Shown: positions 7,802 through 17,298 of the stretch, one piece after another | Layout: the number at the start of each line of letters is the position of its first letter | Position numbering within the stretch: the first letter of the stretch is position 1 | Assembly: GCF_000142905.1 (NCBI RefSeq) | Contig: NW_013657679.1 | Location: forward strand, 126,657 to 190,656 | Direction of reading: 5' to 3' | DNA from: Thecamonas trahens ATCC 50062 | Lineage: Eukaryota > Apusozoa > Apusomonadida > Apusomonadidae | Length of the DNA stretch: 64,000 nucleotides | Program-made: the position numbers and the translations under genes | Notes under the pieces: model-generated | What the model was told of the DNA's origin: nothing | Database searches by the model: none | The model's input: only the letters and a program-made list of their open reading frames with translations

Positions 7802-10609
7802 ATGCCAGGTATGCCAGGTACTGCTAACCTCGCTCTACCCCTCCTCCTCCTCCTGCTGGTCGTGTGTCTGGCTACGCACGTGGACGGACGTCAGGCTGAT
7901 GGTGACAACCGATTTGGTGGATCTGCCCCTGGCCTCTCATGCTCGCTGCCTTCTACTGAACGTATCGACTGCGCTCCGTTTGTGGAGAACGTTGATGGTG
8001 ACAGCTGCGCTGCTCGTGGCTGCTGCTGGTCACCATCGACCTCGGCCAGGCAACAAGGACTGAGCGACATGACGCCGTGGTGCTACTATCCGGCCAATGC
8101 TGGCTATGCTGTGGCCAATGTGAGCCACGGCGCCGACGGCTCGCTCGTCGCCGATCTTGTCCGTGGCCCGGTCCCCTCACCGTGGGGCAGTGACATCAAG
8201 AACCTGCGCCTTGAGGTTGTGCCCATGTCCGACGCCATTGTGCGGGTCCGCATCTCGGATCCGGCAGAGGCCCGCTGGGAGGTACCCGACGTGGTCCACG
8301 CCCTCCCGCCATCACCGCCGGCGCCTGCAGTCTACGGCATCGAGCTGGGCTCCAGCGGCGCCCCGATGTCGCTGCGGATCTTCCGCACCGCCACCAACGT
8401 CACTCTCCTCGACACCTCGCTGCCGGGAATGGTCTTTACCGACACTTTTCTCTCGCTGGCAAGCCGGATGCCAGCCGGGTACCGGCTCTACGGCCTTGGC
8501 GAGCACGTTGACGCGCTCCTGCTGGACACCAACTTTGTGACGTACACCGAGTTTGCCCGCGATCGCGGCACACCGGTCGGGACGGAGAACCTTTACGGCG
8601 CACACCCGATGTACGTCTCGTTGGAAACGACCGGGACCGGCCACGCCCACGGTATGTTCCTCCTCTCGTCCAACGGCATTGACGTCAAGCTCTCGCCAAA
8701 CTCGCTCGAGTGGCGGACGATCGGCGGCGTCCTCGACCTGTACCTCATGGTCGGACAGAGTCCCGATCACGTCGTCTCGCTCTACACCGACCTTGTCGGC
8801 AAGCCGTACATGCCGCCGATGTGGGCGCTTGGCTTCCACCTCTGCCGATGGGGCTATGACTCGCTCAACAGGACCCGCGAGGTCAACATGGCCATGCGCG
8901 CCGCTGGCCTCCCGCAGGACGTCCAGTGGAACGACATCGACTACATGGACCGCTGGCTCGACTTTACCACCGACCCGGTCGCCTATCCGGCTGCGGACAT
9001 GGCCGCCTTTATCGACGAGCTCCATGCTGTCGGCCAGCGCTATGTTCCCATCATCGACCCGGGCATCTCGTACACCCAGCCGGCCGGCAGCTACCCGCCG
9101 TATGACGACGGTGTCGCCGACGATGTTTTTATCAAGGCAAGCCCACAGGCAGACCACACCTACGCCCAGGGCAAGGTCTGGCCAGGCAAGACCGTCTTCC
9201 CCGACTTTTCCGCGCCGCAGACCACGGCGTACTGGACCAACATGCTCGCCACCTTCCACGATCTTGTCCCCTATGACGGCGTATGGATCGACATGAACGA
9301 GCCGGCCAACATCCCCGAGCAGCCTGCAGCAGGCTGCCCCGGCGAGCCGACTTCGCCATATGCGCTCGGCGGGCAGAGCTCACTCACAACCAAGACCATA
9401 TGCCTCGGCTCGCGCACCGCGCTTGGCCCCATGTGGAACACCCACTCGCTATATGGTCTCTCCGAGATGGTCGCCTCCCGCACCGCGCTTGACAAGATCA
9501 TCGGCAAGCGCTCGCTCATCCTCTCGCGCTCGACATTTGCCTCATCCGGCGCCATCGGCGCCCACTGGCTCGGCGACAACAAGTCGACCTGGTCGGATTT
9601 GCTCTACTCAATCTCGGGCATCCTCCAGATGAACATGTTTGGCATCCCACTTGTCGGCGCAGACGTGTGCGGCTTTATCGGAACAACCACGCCCGAGCTC
9701 TGCACTCGCTGGATGCAGCTCGGCGCGTTCTACCCCTTTTACCGCAACCACAACATCGAGAAGACCCCGTCGCAGGCACCGTACGTCTTTGGCGAGCCTT
9801 ACACCAGCTACATCAGGGACGCCATGGTCACTCGCTACACCCTCATGCCCTACCTCTACACTGCTTTTTACACCTCGGCCGTCACCGGTATCGGTGTTGC
9901 CCGTCCGCTTGCCTTTGCCTTCCCCACTCTTGCCACCGCGCCGGGCCCGGCCGGCGCTGCTCTCGCTGCCGTCGATCTGCAGTACGTTCTCGGCGATGCC
10001 CTCGTTATCACCCCGGTCGTCACCGAGGGCGCCCAGTCGGTGACCGGAACCTTTCCGTCAAGCGCCCGCTTCTTTGCCCTCGACTCCGGCAAGGAGCTGA
10101 TGGCCTCGGGCCAGGTCACCCTCTCAGCCCCGCTCTCGCACATCCCGGTCCACGTCATTGGTGGCAACGTGGTGCCGATGCAGGCACCGGCGAACAACAC
10201 CGCCACCCAGACCGGTAACCCGTACGCACTCCTCGTCGCCCTCTCTGACGCAGGTACCGCCTCGGGCTCGCTCTTTGTCGACGATGGCGAGACCATCGGA
10301 ACCATCGACTCATCTGCTTTCTTCCTGGCTCGGCTCACCGCCTCCTGGGACGAATCCTCAAGCTCGGGCCATCTTGCCTTCTCCCGTATCGTTACCGGCT
10401 ACGCGCCTGCCGCCTCGTACATCGTCGACGGCCTGCGATTCTACGGCGTTCCCTCCTGCGCCGGCACCGTCTCGGTCTCAGTCAACGGATCGACGATGCC
10501 GAGCGGAAGCTACGATCCATCGGCCCACGTCCTTACGCTTCCGCTATCTGGCGTTGCCTTTGGTGAGGGCCAGGGCCAGTGGGTGGCTTCGATCCAGTGC
10601 TCGTCGTAG
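7802..10609 (+). CDS. GH31 alpha-glucosidase with trefoil (P-type) domain
   Basis: Secreted or lysosomal retaining alpha-glucosidase of 935 residues, related to acid alpha-glucosidase and maltase-glucoamylase. A signal peptide (LALPLLLLLLVVCLATHV) is followed by a six-Cys trefoil domain at ~residues 40-98 (CSLPSTERIDC...CCWSP...PWCYYP). The GH31 N-terminal beta-sandwich and (beta/alpha)8 barrel follow. The nucleophile Asp lies in GVWIDMNEPAN (~residue 497) and the acid/base Asp in HWLGDN (~593). The barrel-entry signature GFHLCRWGY is present, and a C-terminal beta domain ends the protein. The start codon region carries a duplicated 9-mer ATGCCAGGT, so translation could start at either of two in-frame Met codons. 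The gene is intact and intronless. Confidence 0.95.
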   Translation: MPGMPGTANLALPLLLLLLVVCLATHVDGRQADGDNRFGGSAPGLSCSLPSTERIDCAPFVENVDGDSCAARGCCWSPSTSARQQGLSDMTPWCYYPANAGYAVANVSHGADGSLVADLVRGPVPSPWGSDIKNLRLEVVPMSDAIVRVRISDPAEARWEVPDVVHALPPSPPAPAVYGIELGSSGAPMSLRIFRTATNVTLLDTSLPGMVFTDTFLSLASRMPAGYRLYGLGEHVDALLLDTNFVTYTEFARDRGTPVGTENLYGAHPMYVSLETTGTGHAHGMFLLSSNGIDVKLSPNSLEWRTIGGVLDLYLMVGQSPDHVVSLYTDLVGKPYMPPMWALGFHLCRWGYDSLNRTREVNMAMRAAGLPQDVQWNDIDYMDRWLDFTTDPVAYPAADMAAFIDELHAVGQRYVPIIDPGISYTQPAGSYPPYDDGVADDVFIKASPQADHTYAQGKVWPGKTVFPDFSAPQTTAYWTNMLATFHDLVPYDGVWIDMNEPANIPEQPAAGCPGEPTSPYALGGQSSLTTKTICLGSRTALGPMWNTHSLYGLSEMVASRTALDKIIGKRSLILSRSTFASSGAIGAHWLGDNKSTWSDLLYSISGILQMNMFGIPLVGADVCGFIGTTTPELCTRWMQLGAFYPFYRNHNIEKTPSQAPYVFGEPYTSYIRDAMVTRYTLMPYLYTAFYTSAVTGIGVARPLAFAFPTLATAPGPAGAALAAVDLQYVLGDALVITPVVTEGAQSVTGTFPSSARFFALDSGKELMASGQVTLSAPLSHIPVHVIGGNVVPMQAPANNTATQTGNPYALLVALSDAGTASGSLFVDDGETIGTIDSSAFFLARLTASWDESSSSGHLAFSRIVTGYAPAASYIVDGLRFYGVPSCAGTVSVSVNGSTMPSGSYDPSAHVLTLPLSGVAFGEGQGQWVASIQCSS

Positions 10610-10912
10610 TGCCCTGGACCGCGTCCAGGCCCCCTTGGTCTCGGCCACGACTCCTCAGACCTGTGATAAAGACTCTTGATCTCAAGCTGGCTGAACTCCG
10701 TCTCGATTGTGTCCGAGCGCAGCAAGCCAGTCCATCACACCGCCATTGCTGCACTTGGGGCGTGTGTCATGCATGTCCTGCACGGCATGTTTTGGCCAAC
10801 CGAACAGCGGCAGCCAAACTGACCACAAACTCTGCGCTTCCGCTGTGCCGCACTCCACTCTGTTTCGCCAACAGGCGGTCGAGACCTGGGAGGCAGTCTT
10901 CACACCACAGTC
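10610..10912. other. Intergenic region
   Basis: Tandem genes flank it. No gene or clear signal is seen; it should hold the alpha-glucosidase 3' UTR and the promoter of the following gene. Confidence 0.4.
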
Positions 10913-11608
10913 ATGGTGAGAGCAAAGAAGCTTGGCATGATACTAGATGAGACAGCGGCATCGAGAGAGGCAAGGATGAGGGCTGGTAAGGCACCGTCGC
11001 GGTCCATATCGGCCTCGTCGACGTTGTCGGACGAGTTTGACGGCTCCACCACCACCCGCAACAACCTTGAGAACTGGGGCCTCCGCAAGCCATCGCGGGC
11101 AAGTCTGGCGCGGACAAAGTCAGTAACGTACGACGATGTGATCAAGGCGTCATCGGTTGCTGAGGGCAAGGCCAAGGGCAAGGCCAAGGCCAGGGGCAAG
11201 AGTAATGGCAAAGCCGAGGCCGAGACAATAGCGCCGCCACCAGCTTCGTTGTATGGCCATGGGAGTCCCACGGGCCACAGCCATCGTCGCCATGGTCATC
11301 GTCATCATGGCCAGCATCAACATCGCCGCCATCGCCATCACCATCGCCATCACCATCGCCACCATCACGGCCTCAACAGCTCCCAGGCCGGTCACAACAT
11401 GATGGCGTCGTTGAGTCTCCACTCTGCAGGCGGTTCTTTTGAATCGGGCTCAAGCTCGAGCTCGAGCTCAAGCTCTGAAAGCTCATCAGCTTCTTCTGGA
11501 CCGCCCGCGATCACTGACGCTGTCTCATCGTCGTCGTCTTCGTCATCGCCATCGTCTTCGTCTTCGTCTTCGTCTTCGTCTTCGTCTCCATCTTCGTCAT
11601 CGTCGTAA
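10913..11608 (+). CDS. Low-complexity His- and Ser-rich protein
   Basis: Predicted 231 residues, function unknown. The first ~110 residues are basic and less repetitive (MVRAKKLGMILDETAAS, then LENWGLRKPSRASLARTKS, which may be a short conserved motif). A Lys/Gly/Ala stretch follows, then a His-rich block (~residues 120-155, coded by a CATCGC-type DNA repeat) that could bind metal. The C-terminal ~80 residues are nearly all Ser with Pro. Composition bias makes homology hard to judge. A start at 10913 is favoured because the basic N-terminus reads as non-random. Confidence 0.55.
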   Translation: MVRAKKLGMILDETAASREARMRAGKAPSRSISASSTLSDEFDGSTTTRNNLENWGLRKPSRASLARTKSVTYDDVIKASSVAEGKAKGKAKARGKSNGKAEAETIAPPPASLYGHGSPTGHSHRRHGHRHHGQHQHRRHRHHHRHHHRHHHGLNSSQAGHNMMASLSLHSAGGSFESGSSSSSSSSSESSSASSGPPAITDAVSSSSSSSSPSSSSSSSSSSSSPSSSSS

Positions 11609-11996
11609 CCCAGGATCGCACCTGCCGTGATCGATAGAGCTGAGCACACTTCTGCTCAGCCTCCCTACCGTAGCCTGTCGTATACATTCTCCTCTACCAC
11701 CCACTGCTGCGTGATGCCGGGCTGGTGCGACGTCTCGACAACGATCGTCAGCACCAAGCCAGACGATGCGAACCTCTCTTCCCCCAACCCAAGCACCACC
11801 TCCGCCCCAACAACATCGATCCAGTATCCAATCTCCCCCTTGTCCACCCTTCCACCCCAGTCCGTCATCATCGGTGCCGTTCACCCATGCCGTGTCGCGC
11901 AGGTCGACCACGACTCGACGACCGTCTCAGCCAAAGCGCTCCCCACCCACAGCTCGCAGAGACAGGCAAGGACACCCCACTTGTCGACTCGCGAAC
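11609..11996. other. Intergenic region upstream of dynamin-like GTPase
   Basis: The GTPase frame stays open upstream to 11766, but the translated segment is Pro/Ser-rich and not conserved-looking, so it is treated as 5' UTR/promoter. Confidence 0.5.
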
Positions 11997-13859
11997 ATGT
12001 TGCGTTCAGGAGGCTGGGTGAGACGCTGGCGAGCTGCAGGGTTTGTGAGAAGGGTCCAGCATGCGTCCGGGGATGGAGCCGCTGTGTCCGAGTCGGTAAC
12101 GCGAGCGACGCGGTCTGTGCTGGGGCGAGTGGTGGCGGCGCTGCGGCGAAGGGGCGAGCGTGGCGATGGGGCGGCCGGTGAAGCAGCAGAAGAGGCCGAG
12201 AGCGTGCGGAAGCATCTTGATGATGTGTTTCGGATGGTGGTGGTCGGCGAGTTCAATGCCGGCAAGTCGTCGTTCATCAACGCCCTGGTGGGCAAGAAGG
12301 TGGTGGCCGAGGGCGTAACACCCACCACCCATCAGATCAACATCCTTGAGTACGGCAAACCGCCGTCGGGTCCGATCACTGTCGAGATGGATACAACGCT
12401 GACAAAACTGGACGTTGAATGGCTCCGAGGCGTGTCCATCGTCGACACGCCGGGCACTAATGCTGTGGTGGAGAAGCACGACTCGATCGCACGGCACTTT
12501 GTCCCCCGCGCTGACACGGTCCTTTTCCTCACCACCTTTGACAAGAGCATCTCGCACTCGGAGCGAGAGTTCCTTACAGACATTGCTCAGTGGGGCAAGA
12601 AGATTGTGGCAGTGGTGAACAAGATCGACATTGTCGACGCCGGCGAGCCGGGCGAGGTCGACGCCGTTCTCGCCTTTGTTGAGTCGTCGCTCCGTGACGT
12701 GCTGCCAGACAAGAACGCGGCGCCGCTGCCGATGTTTGCGGTCTCGGCCCGCCGTGCCCTGGTCCAGCCGGGCTCGGACCCTGGCTTCAATAGCCTGCAC
12801 GCCTACATCCATGAGTTGCTGGAGAGCGACGAGCGACGTGTCATCAAGCTCGAGGCGCCGCTTGCGGTGGCGGCGCGGGTGACGGCGGCAGCAGCCGCAA
12901 CAGCCGAAGCCGAAGTGACGGCGGCGGCTGCCAGACTCGACGTGGTGACGGCGGTAGCCGGCGAGGTCGACGAGCATGTGGCCGACTGCGACATCCGGGT
13001 CGAGGCTGTGGTGGCGCGGGTCGGCAAGTCGCTGTACGCGGTCCGCGACCAAATCCGTGACGTCATCTCGGCCAACTTTACCTATGGCTCGCTGTTCAAG
13101 GCGCTCGTAGCGCCGCACACGGTGGCGGCGACGTTTGAGGCCCAATTTGTGGCCTCGGTCGACGGCGAGGTGTACCAGGATGCCAAGCGCGGGCTCGGCA
13201 GCCTCCGTGCGGCGCACGCCGAGTTTCTTAGTGGGTACGCCGAAAAGCTGCAGCGGCTTGCGCCAGATGTGGCGCCCAGGCGAGTGCCGAACATTTCGTC
13301 GGCGTCAGCCGAGGCCGAGGTTGCGCGGTCTGTGGCCCAGGCAGCTACGGCGCCGCTTCAAGTTGCGCTGCGGGGTGCGACACTGGCGTCGCGGCTCCGG
13401 GCCTCGTTCTCGACGTTGCTGGTAGTCGAGGGCTCGCTGGCAGGGGCGGGGACACTGGCTTCGATCGCCTCGGACATGGTCCTCATTCCATGGGTCGGGA
13501 CGGCGGCGCTCATGACTGCGGCACTTGGCCTTGTGCCGCTGCAGCGCGCGGCGACGATCAAGTCGCTGCACGACGCACTTGCGTTTGGCGTCAAAGCCGC
13601 CGAGGCGCGGATGCGTGCGGCGGTGGAGGCCGACGTCGACGATGTACGTGCCGCAGCTGCAAGCGTGGCGAGCCCAGTCGTCGAAGCTGCGCAGAGTGCA
13701 GCTCGCAACGCGGCGCGCGATCTGGCCGAGCTGGACGAGATCGGCGCGTCTGTTGACGCTGTGGATGCCGAGCTCGACACGCTGCGGTGCCTGAGCGAGG
13801 CGGAGAAGCGCAGCACGGCGCGGCCGTACGCCAAGCGGCGGCAGAGGCGACAGAGGTGA
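11997..13859 (+). CDS. Dynamin-family large GTPase, probably mitochondrial (FZL/bacterial-dynamin-like)
   Basis: Membrane-remodelling GTPase, 620 residues. The start at 11997 (MLRSGGWVRRWRAAGFVRRV) is chosen over the upstream in-frame ATG because it gives an Arg-rich, acid-free targeting peptide typical of mitochondria. GTPase motifs in order: G1 GEFNAGKSSF, G2 VTPTTHQ, G3 DTPGTN and G4 NKID. The helical stalk is Ala/Val/Glu-rich and contains two hydrophobic stretches near residues 475-520 (SLAGAGTLASIASDMVLIPW and AALMTAALGLVPL), as in the membrane paddle of bacterial dynamin-like proteins, Arabidopsis FZL and mitofusins. Its nearest family is most likely the FZL-type group. The C-terminus is basic. 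It converges with PP2C; the stop codons are 8 bp apart. Confidence 0.88.
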   Translation: MLRSGGWVRRWRAAGFVRRVQHASGDGAAVSESVTRATRSVLGRVVAALRRRGERGDGAAGEAAEEAESVRKHLDDVFRMVVVGEFNAGKSSFINALVGKKVVAEGVTPTTHQINILEYGKPPSGPITVEMDTTLTKLDVEWLRGVSIVDTPGTNAVVEKHDSIARHFVPRADTVLFLTTFDKSISHSEREFLTDIAQWGKKIVAVVNKIDIVDAGEPGEVDAVLAFVESSLRDVLPDKNAAPLPMFAVSARRALVQPGSDPGFNSLHAYIHELLESDERRVIKLEAPLAVAARVTAAAAATAEAEVTAAAARLDVVTAVAGEVDEHVADCDIRVEAVVARVGKSLYAVRDQIRDVISANFTYGSLFKALVAPHTVAATFEAQFVASVDGEVYQDAKRGLGSLRAAHAEFLSGYAEKLQRLAPDVAPRRVPNISSASAEAEVARSVAQAATAPLQVALRGATLASRLRASFSTLLVVEGSLAGAGTLASIASDMVLIPWVGTAALMTAALGLVPLQRAATIKSLHDALAFGVKAAEARMRAAVEADVDDVRAAAASVASPVVEAAQSAARNAARDLAELDEIGASVDAVDAELDTLRCLSEAEKRSTARPYAKRRQRRQR

Positions 13860-13867
13860 AGTACGCG

Positions 13868-15217
13868 CTATGGCGAGTCGGAGATGGAGCGCGACCGCGA
13901 GCGGGTGAACACCGTTCCACCGGTAGTTGTCGACGGCAGCGGGTGCTTGAACTGGACAATGATGAGCGACATGTTGTCGCGGCCGAGCGAAGTTGCCGAG
14001 TTTCGCGAGGCAAGGCAGCGGTCGAGAAGTGAAGAGGCAATGACTGGGAGGGCGAGGCCCTTTGCCAGGCCGCGCTTGACGTGCTTGATGACCTGTGCGT
14101 TGTTGAGCTTCTCAAAAATACCGTCACAAGCGACGACCAGAAAGTCGAGGGCAGGCACAAAGGGAATGGCTGTAAACTCGGGGTCGGCAATGACAGGTTG
14201 GTCCTTGCGCGGCAAGCCGGGCTTGTCCTTGATGGTGATGTCACCGATGGCGCGCGACATGGCGAGGCCGCCGACGCGGTAGTCGCCCGAGTCGGACTCG
14301 ACCGAGCCGCCGGCCCGCTGGATCCGCGCCATCTCGCCGGGGAGATTGACCAGGTGGTCGCGGGTAAGCGCAACGAGCTTGCCGCGGCGACACGCAAGGG
14401 CGCGCGAGTCGCCGACATTACCGACAAGGAGCATGTCCGAAGTAACAAGGGCAATGACGGCGGTTGAGCCCGGTGATCGCGAGCGAATGTGCGCAAAGGA
14501 CCGGCTGATGAGATCCTCATCAAGCGAGATGACTGCGCGCGAGATGGCAGACTTGAGGCTTGTCTTTGAGCGGCCATGCGCGGCGGCACGGATGCGATCC
14601 GGAAGCTCGTCGGCGCAGAGCTGTGAGACTTGGTCGCCGCCGTGGCCGTCGTACACGGCAAACATCTTGACAGGGTCGTGCGGGGTGTTGAAGAGGTCGA
14701 CCTCGACGGTGTGGGCATCCTCCTGGTGACTCCGCCAACCCTGCATCCATGCAGTGACCCATTCAAGTTCGCGAGTCGATCCGCTCTCCAGGTGCTTCTT
14801 GGTCACCGGCCTGCGCAGGTAGGTACCCTCAGACGACACGCTCGAGGAGCAGGTCGATCCAGTCGTCGCCGACCGCGACTCGCCCGACTCGGGCGACGAG
14901 CCGCCTGTTGACGACACACCTGAGTCCCATCGCGGCGCCAGTGCCACGCCAGGCATCGAGTGTGACGACGCGGACAAAGTATCCGGCGAGCTGGAGCCCG
15001 ACGATGTAGCCGAGGATGCCGAAGCCGAGGCTGAGGATGACGACGACGAAGACGATGAAGACGACGACGATGACGATGCAGGCCGCGCCATGCCATGAGG
15101 ATACAGACCAGCGGAGGAGTAAGCTGATGAAGAAGCCGAGTCTGAGTCTGAGGGCGATACCAATGCCGGGAACGACGAGCACGACGAGGTTGATGACGAG
15201 GCAGACGAAGCAGACAT
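13868..15217 (-). CDS. PP2C-type Ser/Thr protein phosphatase (PPM family)
   Basis: Metal-dependent protein phosphatase, 449 residues. A disordered Ser-rich N-terminus (~residues 1-125, including a run coded by a GACGAC-type repeat) precedes the catalytic domain. PPM motifs in order: SHQEDAHTVEVD, FAVYDGHGGDQ, GSTAVIALV, VGNVGDSRAL, LAMSRAIGD, VACDGIFEKL and GRDNMSLIIVQF. The Asp residues of DGHGG, CDG and GRDN that bind the two metals are all present, so it should be active. The exact start is uncertain because Ser-rich reading continues upstream without an ATG. Substrate unknown. Confidence 0.92.
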   Translation of the reverse strand: MSASSASSSTSSCSSFPALVSPSDSDSASSSAYSSAGLYPHGMARPASSSSSSSSSSSSSSSASASASSATSSGSSSPDTLSASSHSMPGVALAPRWDSGVSSTGGSSPESGESRSATTGSTCSSSVSSEGTYLRRPVTKKHLESGSTRELEWVTAWMQGWRSHQEDAHTVEVDLFNTPHDPVKMFAVYDGHGGDQVSQLCADELPDRIRAAAHGRSKTSLKSAISRAVISLDEDLISRSFAHIRSRSPGSTAVIALVTSDMLLVGNVGDSRALACRRGKLVALTRDHLVNLPGEMARIQRAGGSVESDSGDYRVGGLAMSRAIGDITIKDKPGLPRKDQPVIADPEFTAIPFVPALDFLVVACDGIFEKLNNAQVIKHVKRGLAKGLALPVIASSLLDRCLASRNSATSLGRDNMSLIIVQFKHPLPSTTTGGTVFTRSRSRSISDSP

Positions 15218-15558
15218 GGCGGACGAGTCGGACGAGTCGGACGAGGCGGACGAGGCGGACGAGGGGTTGAGGACGACGAGGCAGACGACTGGCCCGAGTC
15301 AAAGCCCGAGCCAGGTGCTGGTGAGCGCGGCTGGTGGTGGGTGGCGCGGGGCATGAGTGGATGGGTGGGCGGGAGAGGTGGTGGTGACAGTGGTGACAGT
15401 GGCGGAGGCAGTGGCGGTGGGTGGCAGCGTTGCGGGTGAGTAGGTGGATTTGCGGCGGGAGTGGGGCGCGGCGGTGGCAACACTGATGCGGCCGATGGAC
15501 CCGGAGTGGCCAGCGATAGGCAGGCGGCAAATAGAGAGGGAGCTGTTGAGGGGCAGGT
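15218..15558. other. Tandem intergenic region, WDR89-like to PP2C
   Basis: Both genes run on the minus strand. It contains a GACGAGTCG/GACGAGGCG tandem run at ~15225-15275 that would read as Ser/Ala-Asp if it belonged to an extended PP2C N-terminus. No separate gene seen. Confidence 0.45.
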
Positions 15559-16825
15559 TCAATAAGGATTGGCCGAGCTGCGGGAGCGATGGCTAGCACG
15601 GGCCTTGCGGGAGGACGAGGCTGCAGCTGGCGATGCGGCGGGCGATGCGGCGGGAGAGACGGAGGGTGATGAAGAGGCGGCGGCGGAGGAAGAAGGCGGG
15701 ACGGAGAGCGCGGATGAGGCTGCCGAGCCGCCAAACTTGCGTGATTTGTGCGGAGGGGTGCCGGCGGTGTGTAGCCGTCGAGGGGCGTGGCACCCCAGGC
15801 GACGACCGACCCGTCCTCAGCGGCCGTGTAGGCGTTGCCAATGGTGCTGTTCCAGTGGACTGCGCGGATGTGACCGGCGTGGCCGCCGCTGAGAGTAAAG
15901 ACAGGCTCGATAGCGTCTAGAGTGACGTGGGCGGCGACGACGTTGCCCACGGGGTCGGCGCCAAAGGCGACGAGCTGCTCTGACGCGCGATCGTATGAGG
16001 CCGAGACCAGGGTGGCGACGCCGAGGTCCTCACGCATCGACGATGTGGTGAGGATCGACTCAACGTCTTCAAGCGACCAAAGAACCATGTTGTACGTGCC
16101 TGTGATGGTCCAGAGGAACTCTGATGACGGACCAAAGAACCCGATGCTGTGCGACGACTCACCCTGGCTGAGGACGCCGACGAGCGAGTCGTCCTCGTCC
16201 CACGAGCCATCGGCGGCGTCAAAGAGGCAGATGAGGCCGTCGTCACCAGCGGTGATGAGCTGGGTCGATGAGCCCGGGAGGAAGCGGGCGTGGAAGACCG
16301 GCTGCTCGTCCGAGTGCGAGTCGGCGATGCAGGTCAGCGGGCAGCCGAGTCGCCAGCGCGGATATCCCACAAGTAGACCCGCGAGTCTGCAGCGGCAGCG
16401 GCAAGAAGGCACCCCGAGACATCGATGTCAACACCGAGCGCAGCCTGGGTCTTGTACGCAGCATCGTAGCCCTTGGGCGCCGAAAAGGATGGAAGCGCAA
16501 CCTCGAGAGCAGGTCGACCAGCGAGAGCGGCGGCGCGCAGATCCCACAGTTCGACACCGCCATTGACAGCGATGGCGAGCATGTTCGAGTCAGCAGGAGC
16601 AAAAGCAGCATGATGCGGAGTCGACGATGTGTCCAACGTCAGAACAGTGGCCAGTGAGCTCGGATCGACCATGACCATCTGCGGAGAGGACATGCTCACG
16701 GCAAGGAGCGACGAGTCGCTGGTGGCTGTCACCTCTGTGCAGTACACAGAAGATGCATGGTCGAGGGCAAGTGTCGGTGACAGCGTCGTGTGTCCGAGAT
16801 TAGGAAGGCTGCTGGTGGTGGACAT
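15559..16825 (-). pseudogene. WDR89: WDR89-like WD40-repeat protein, two apparent one-base deletions
   Basis: About 420 residues if two single missing bases are allowed for. Start MSTTSSLPNLGHTT at 16825. The first frame ends at a TGA (16334-16336) just after VYLWDIRAGDS. Homology resumes in the next frame with ADSHSDEQPVFHARFLP and LITAGDDGLICLFDAADG, then GGHAGHIRAVHW and TAAEDGSVVAWG, the order found in WDR89. A second break near 15755-15758 leads into a basic tail (PHKSRKFGG...HRSRSSANPY) ending at 15559. Breaks fall at a GGG run (16339-16341) and a GGGG run on the plus strand. Conserved sequence on both sides of each break argues for base-calling errors rather than decay, so it may be a functional gene. 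Confidence 0.75.
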
Positions 16826-17298
16826 GGTGGTGGGTGGCGTGGTGTGGCGTGGTGTGGTGTGGTGTGGTGGGTGGGTAGGTGGGTGGTGGGAGAGAGAGAT
16901 GGATGGTGTCAGCGAGGAAGGAGGGGAGGGTGACGAAGGGATCTGGACTGATGTGGGCTGATGTGGGCTAATGTGGGCTGATCTGAGGTGGTTTGGCCCG
17001 ATTTGATGCTCGAGTCTGATGGCATCAAGGCAGATGGGATGCGAGAGGGAGAGAGAGAGGGAGGGAGAGAGAAGGAGATGGATGGTGTCAGTGTGGAGGA
17101 GGAGGGGGAAATGGGGAGGGGNNNNNNNNNNNNNNNNNNNNNNNNNNNNNNNNNNNNNNNNNNNNNNNNNNNNNNNNNNNNNNNNNNNNNNNNNNNNNNN
17201 NNNNNNNNNNNNNNNNNNNNNCCCCCCCCCCCCCCCAACCCTATCTGACCCATCCACTCACAACCTTCTCTCTCTCTCTCACCCCTCCCTGGCCCCGC
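16826..17298. other. Divergent intergenic region containing an assembly gap
   Basis: Promoter region of the WDR89-like gene and the fucosyltransferase. It contains GGTGTGGTGT and GGGCTGATGT short repeats (~16830-16985). A ~45-bp GAGATGGATGGTGTCAG-containing segment appears twice (~16890 and ~17070). The gap follows. Confidence 0.7.
17122..17221. other. Assembly gap of 100 N
   Basis: Exactly 100 N, a conventional placeholder, so the real length is unknown. It is bordered by G-rich sequence on the left and a run of 15 C on the right. Confidence 0.98.

Noticed and set aside
16334-16336. TGA in the WDR89-like gene as a possible second Sec codon
   Set aside because: The homology resumes in a different frame, so recoding of TGA in the same frame does not explain it.
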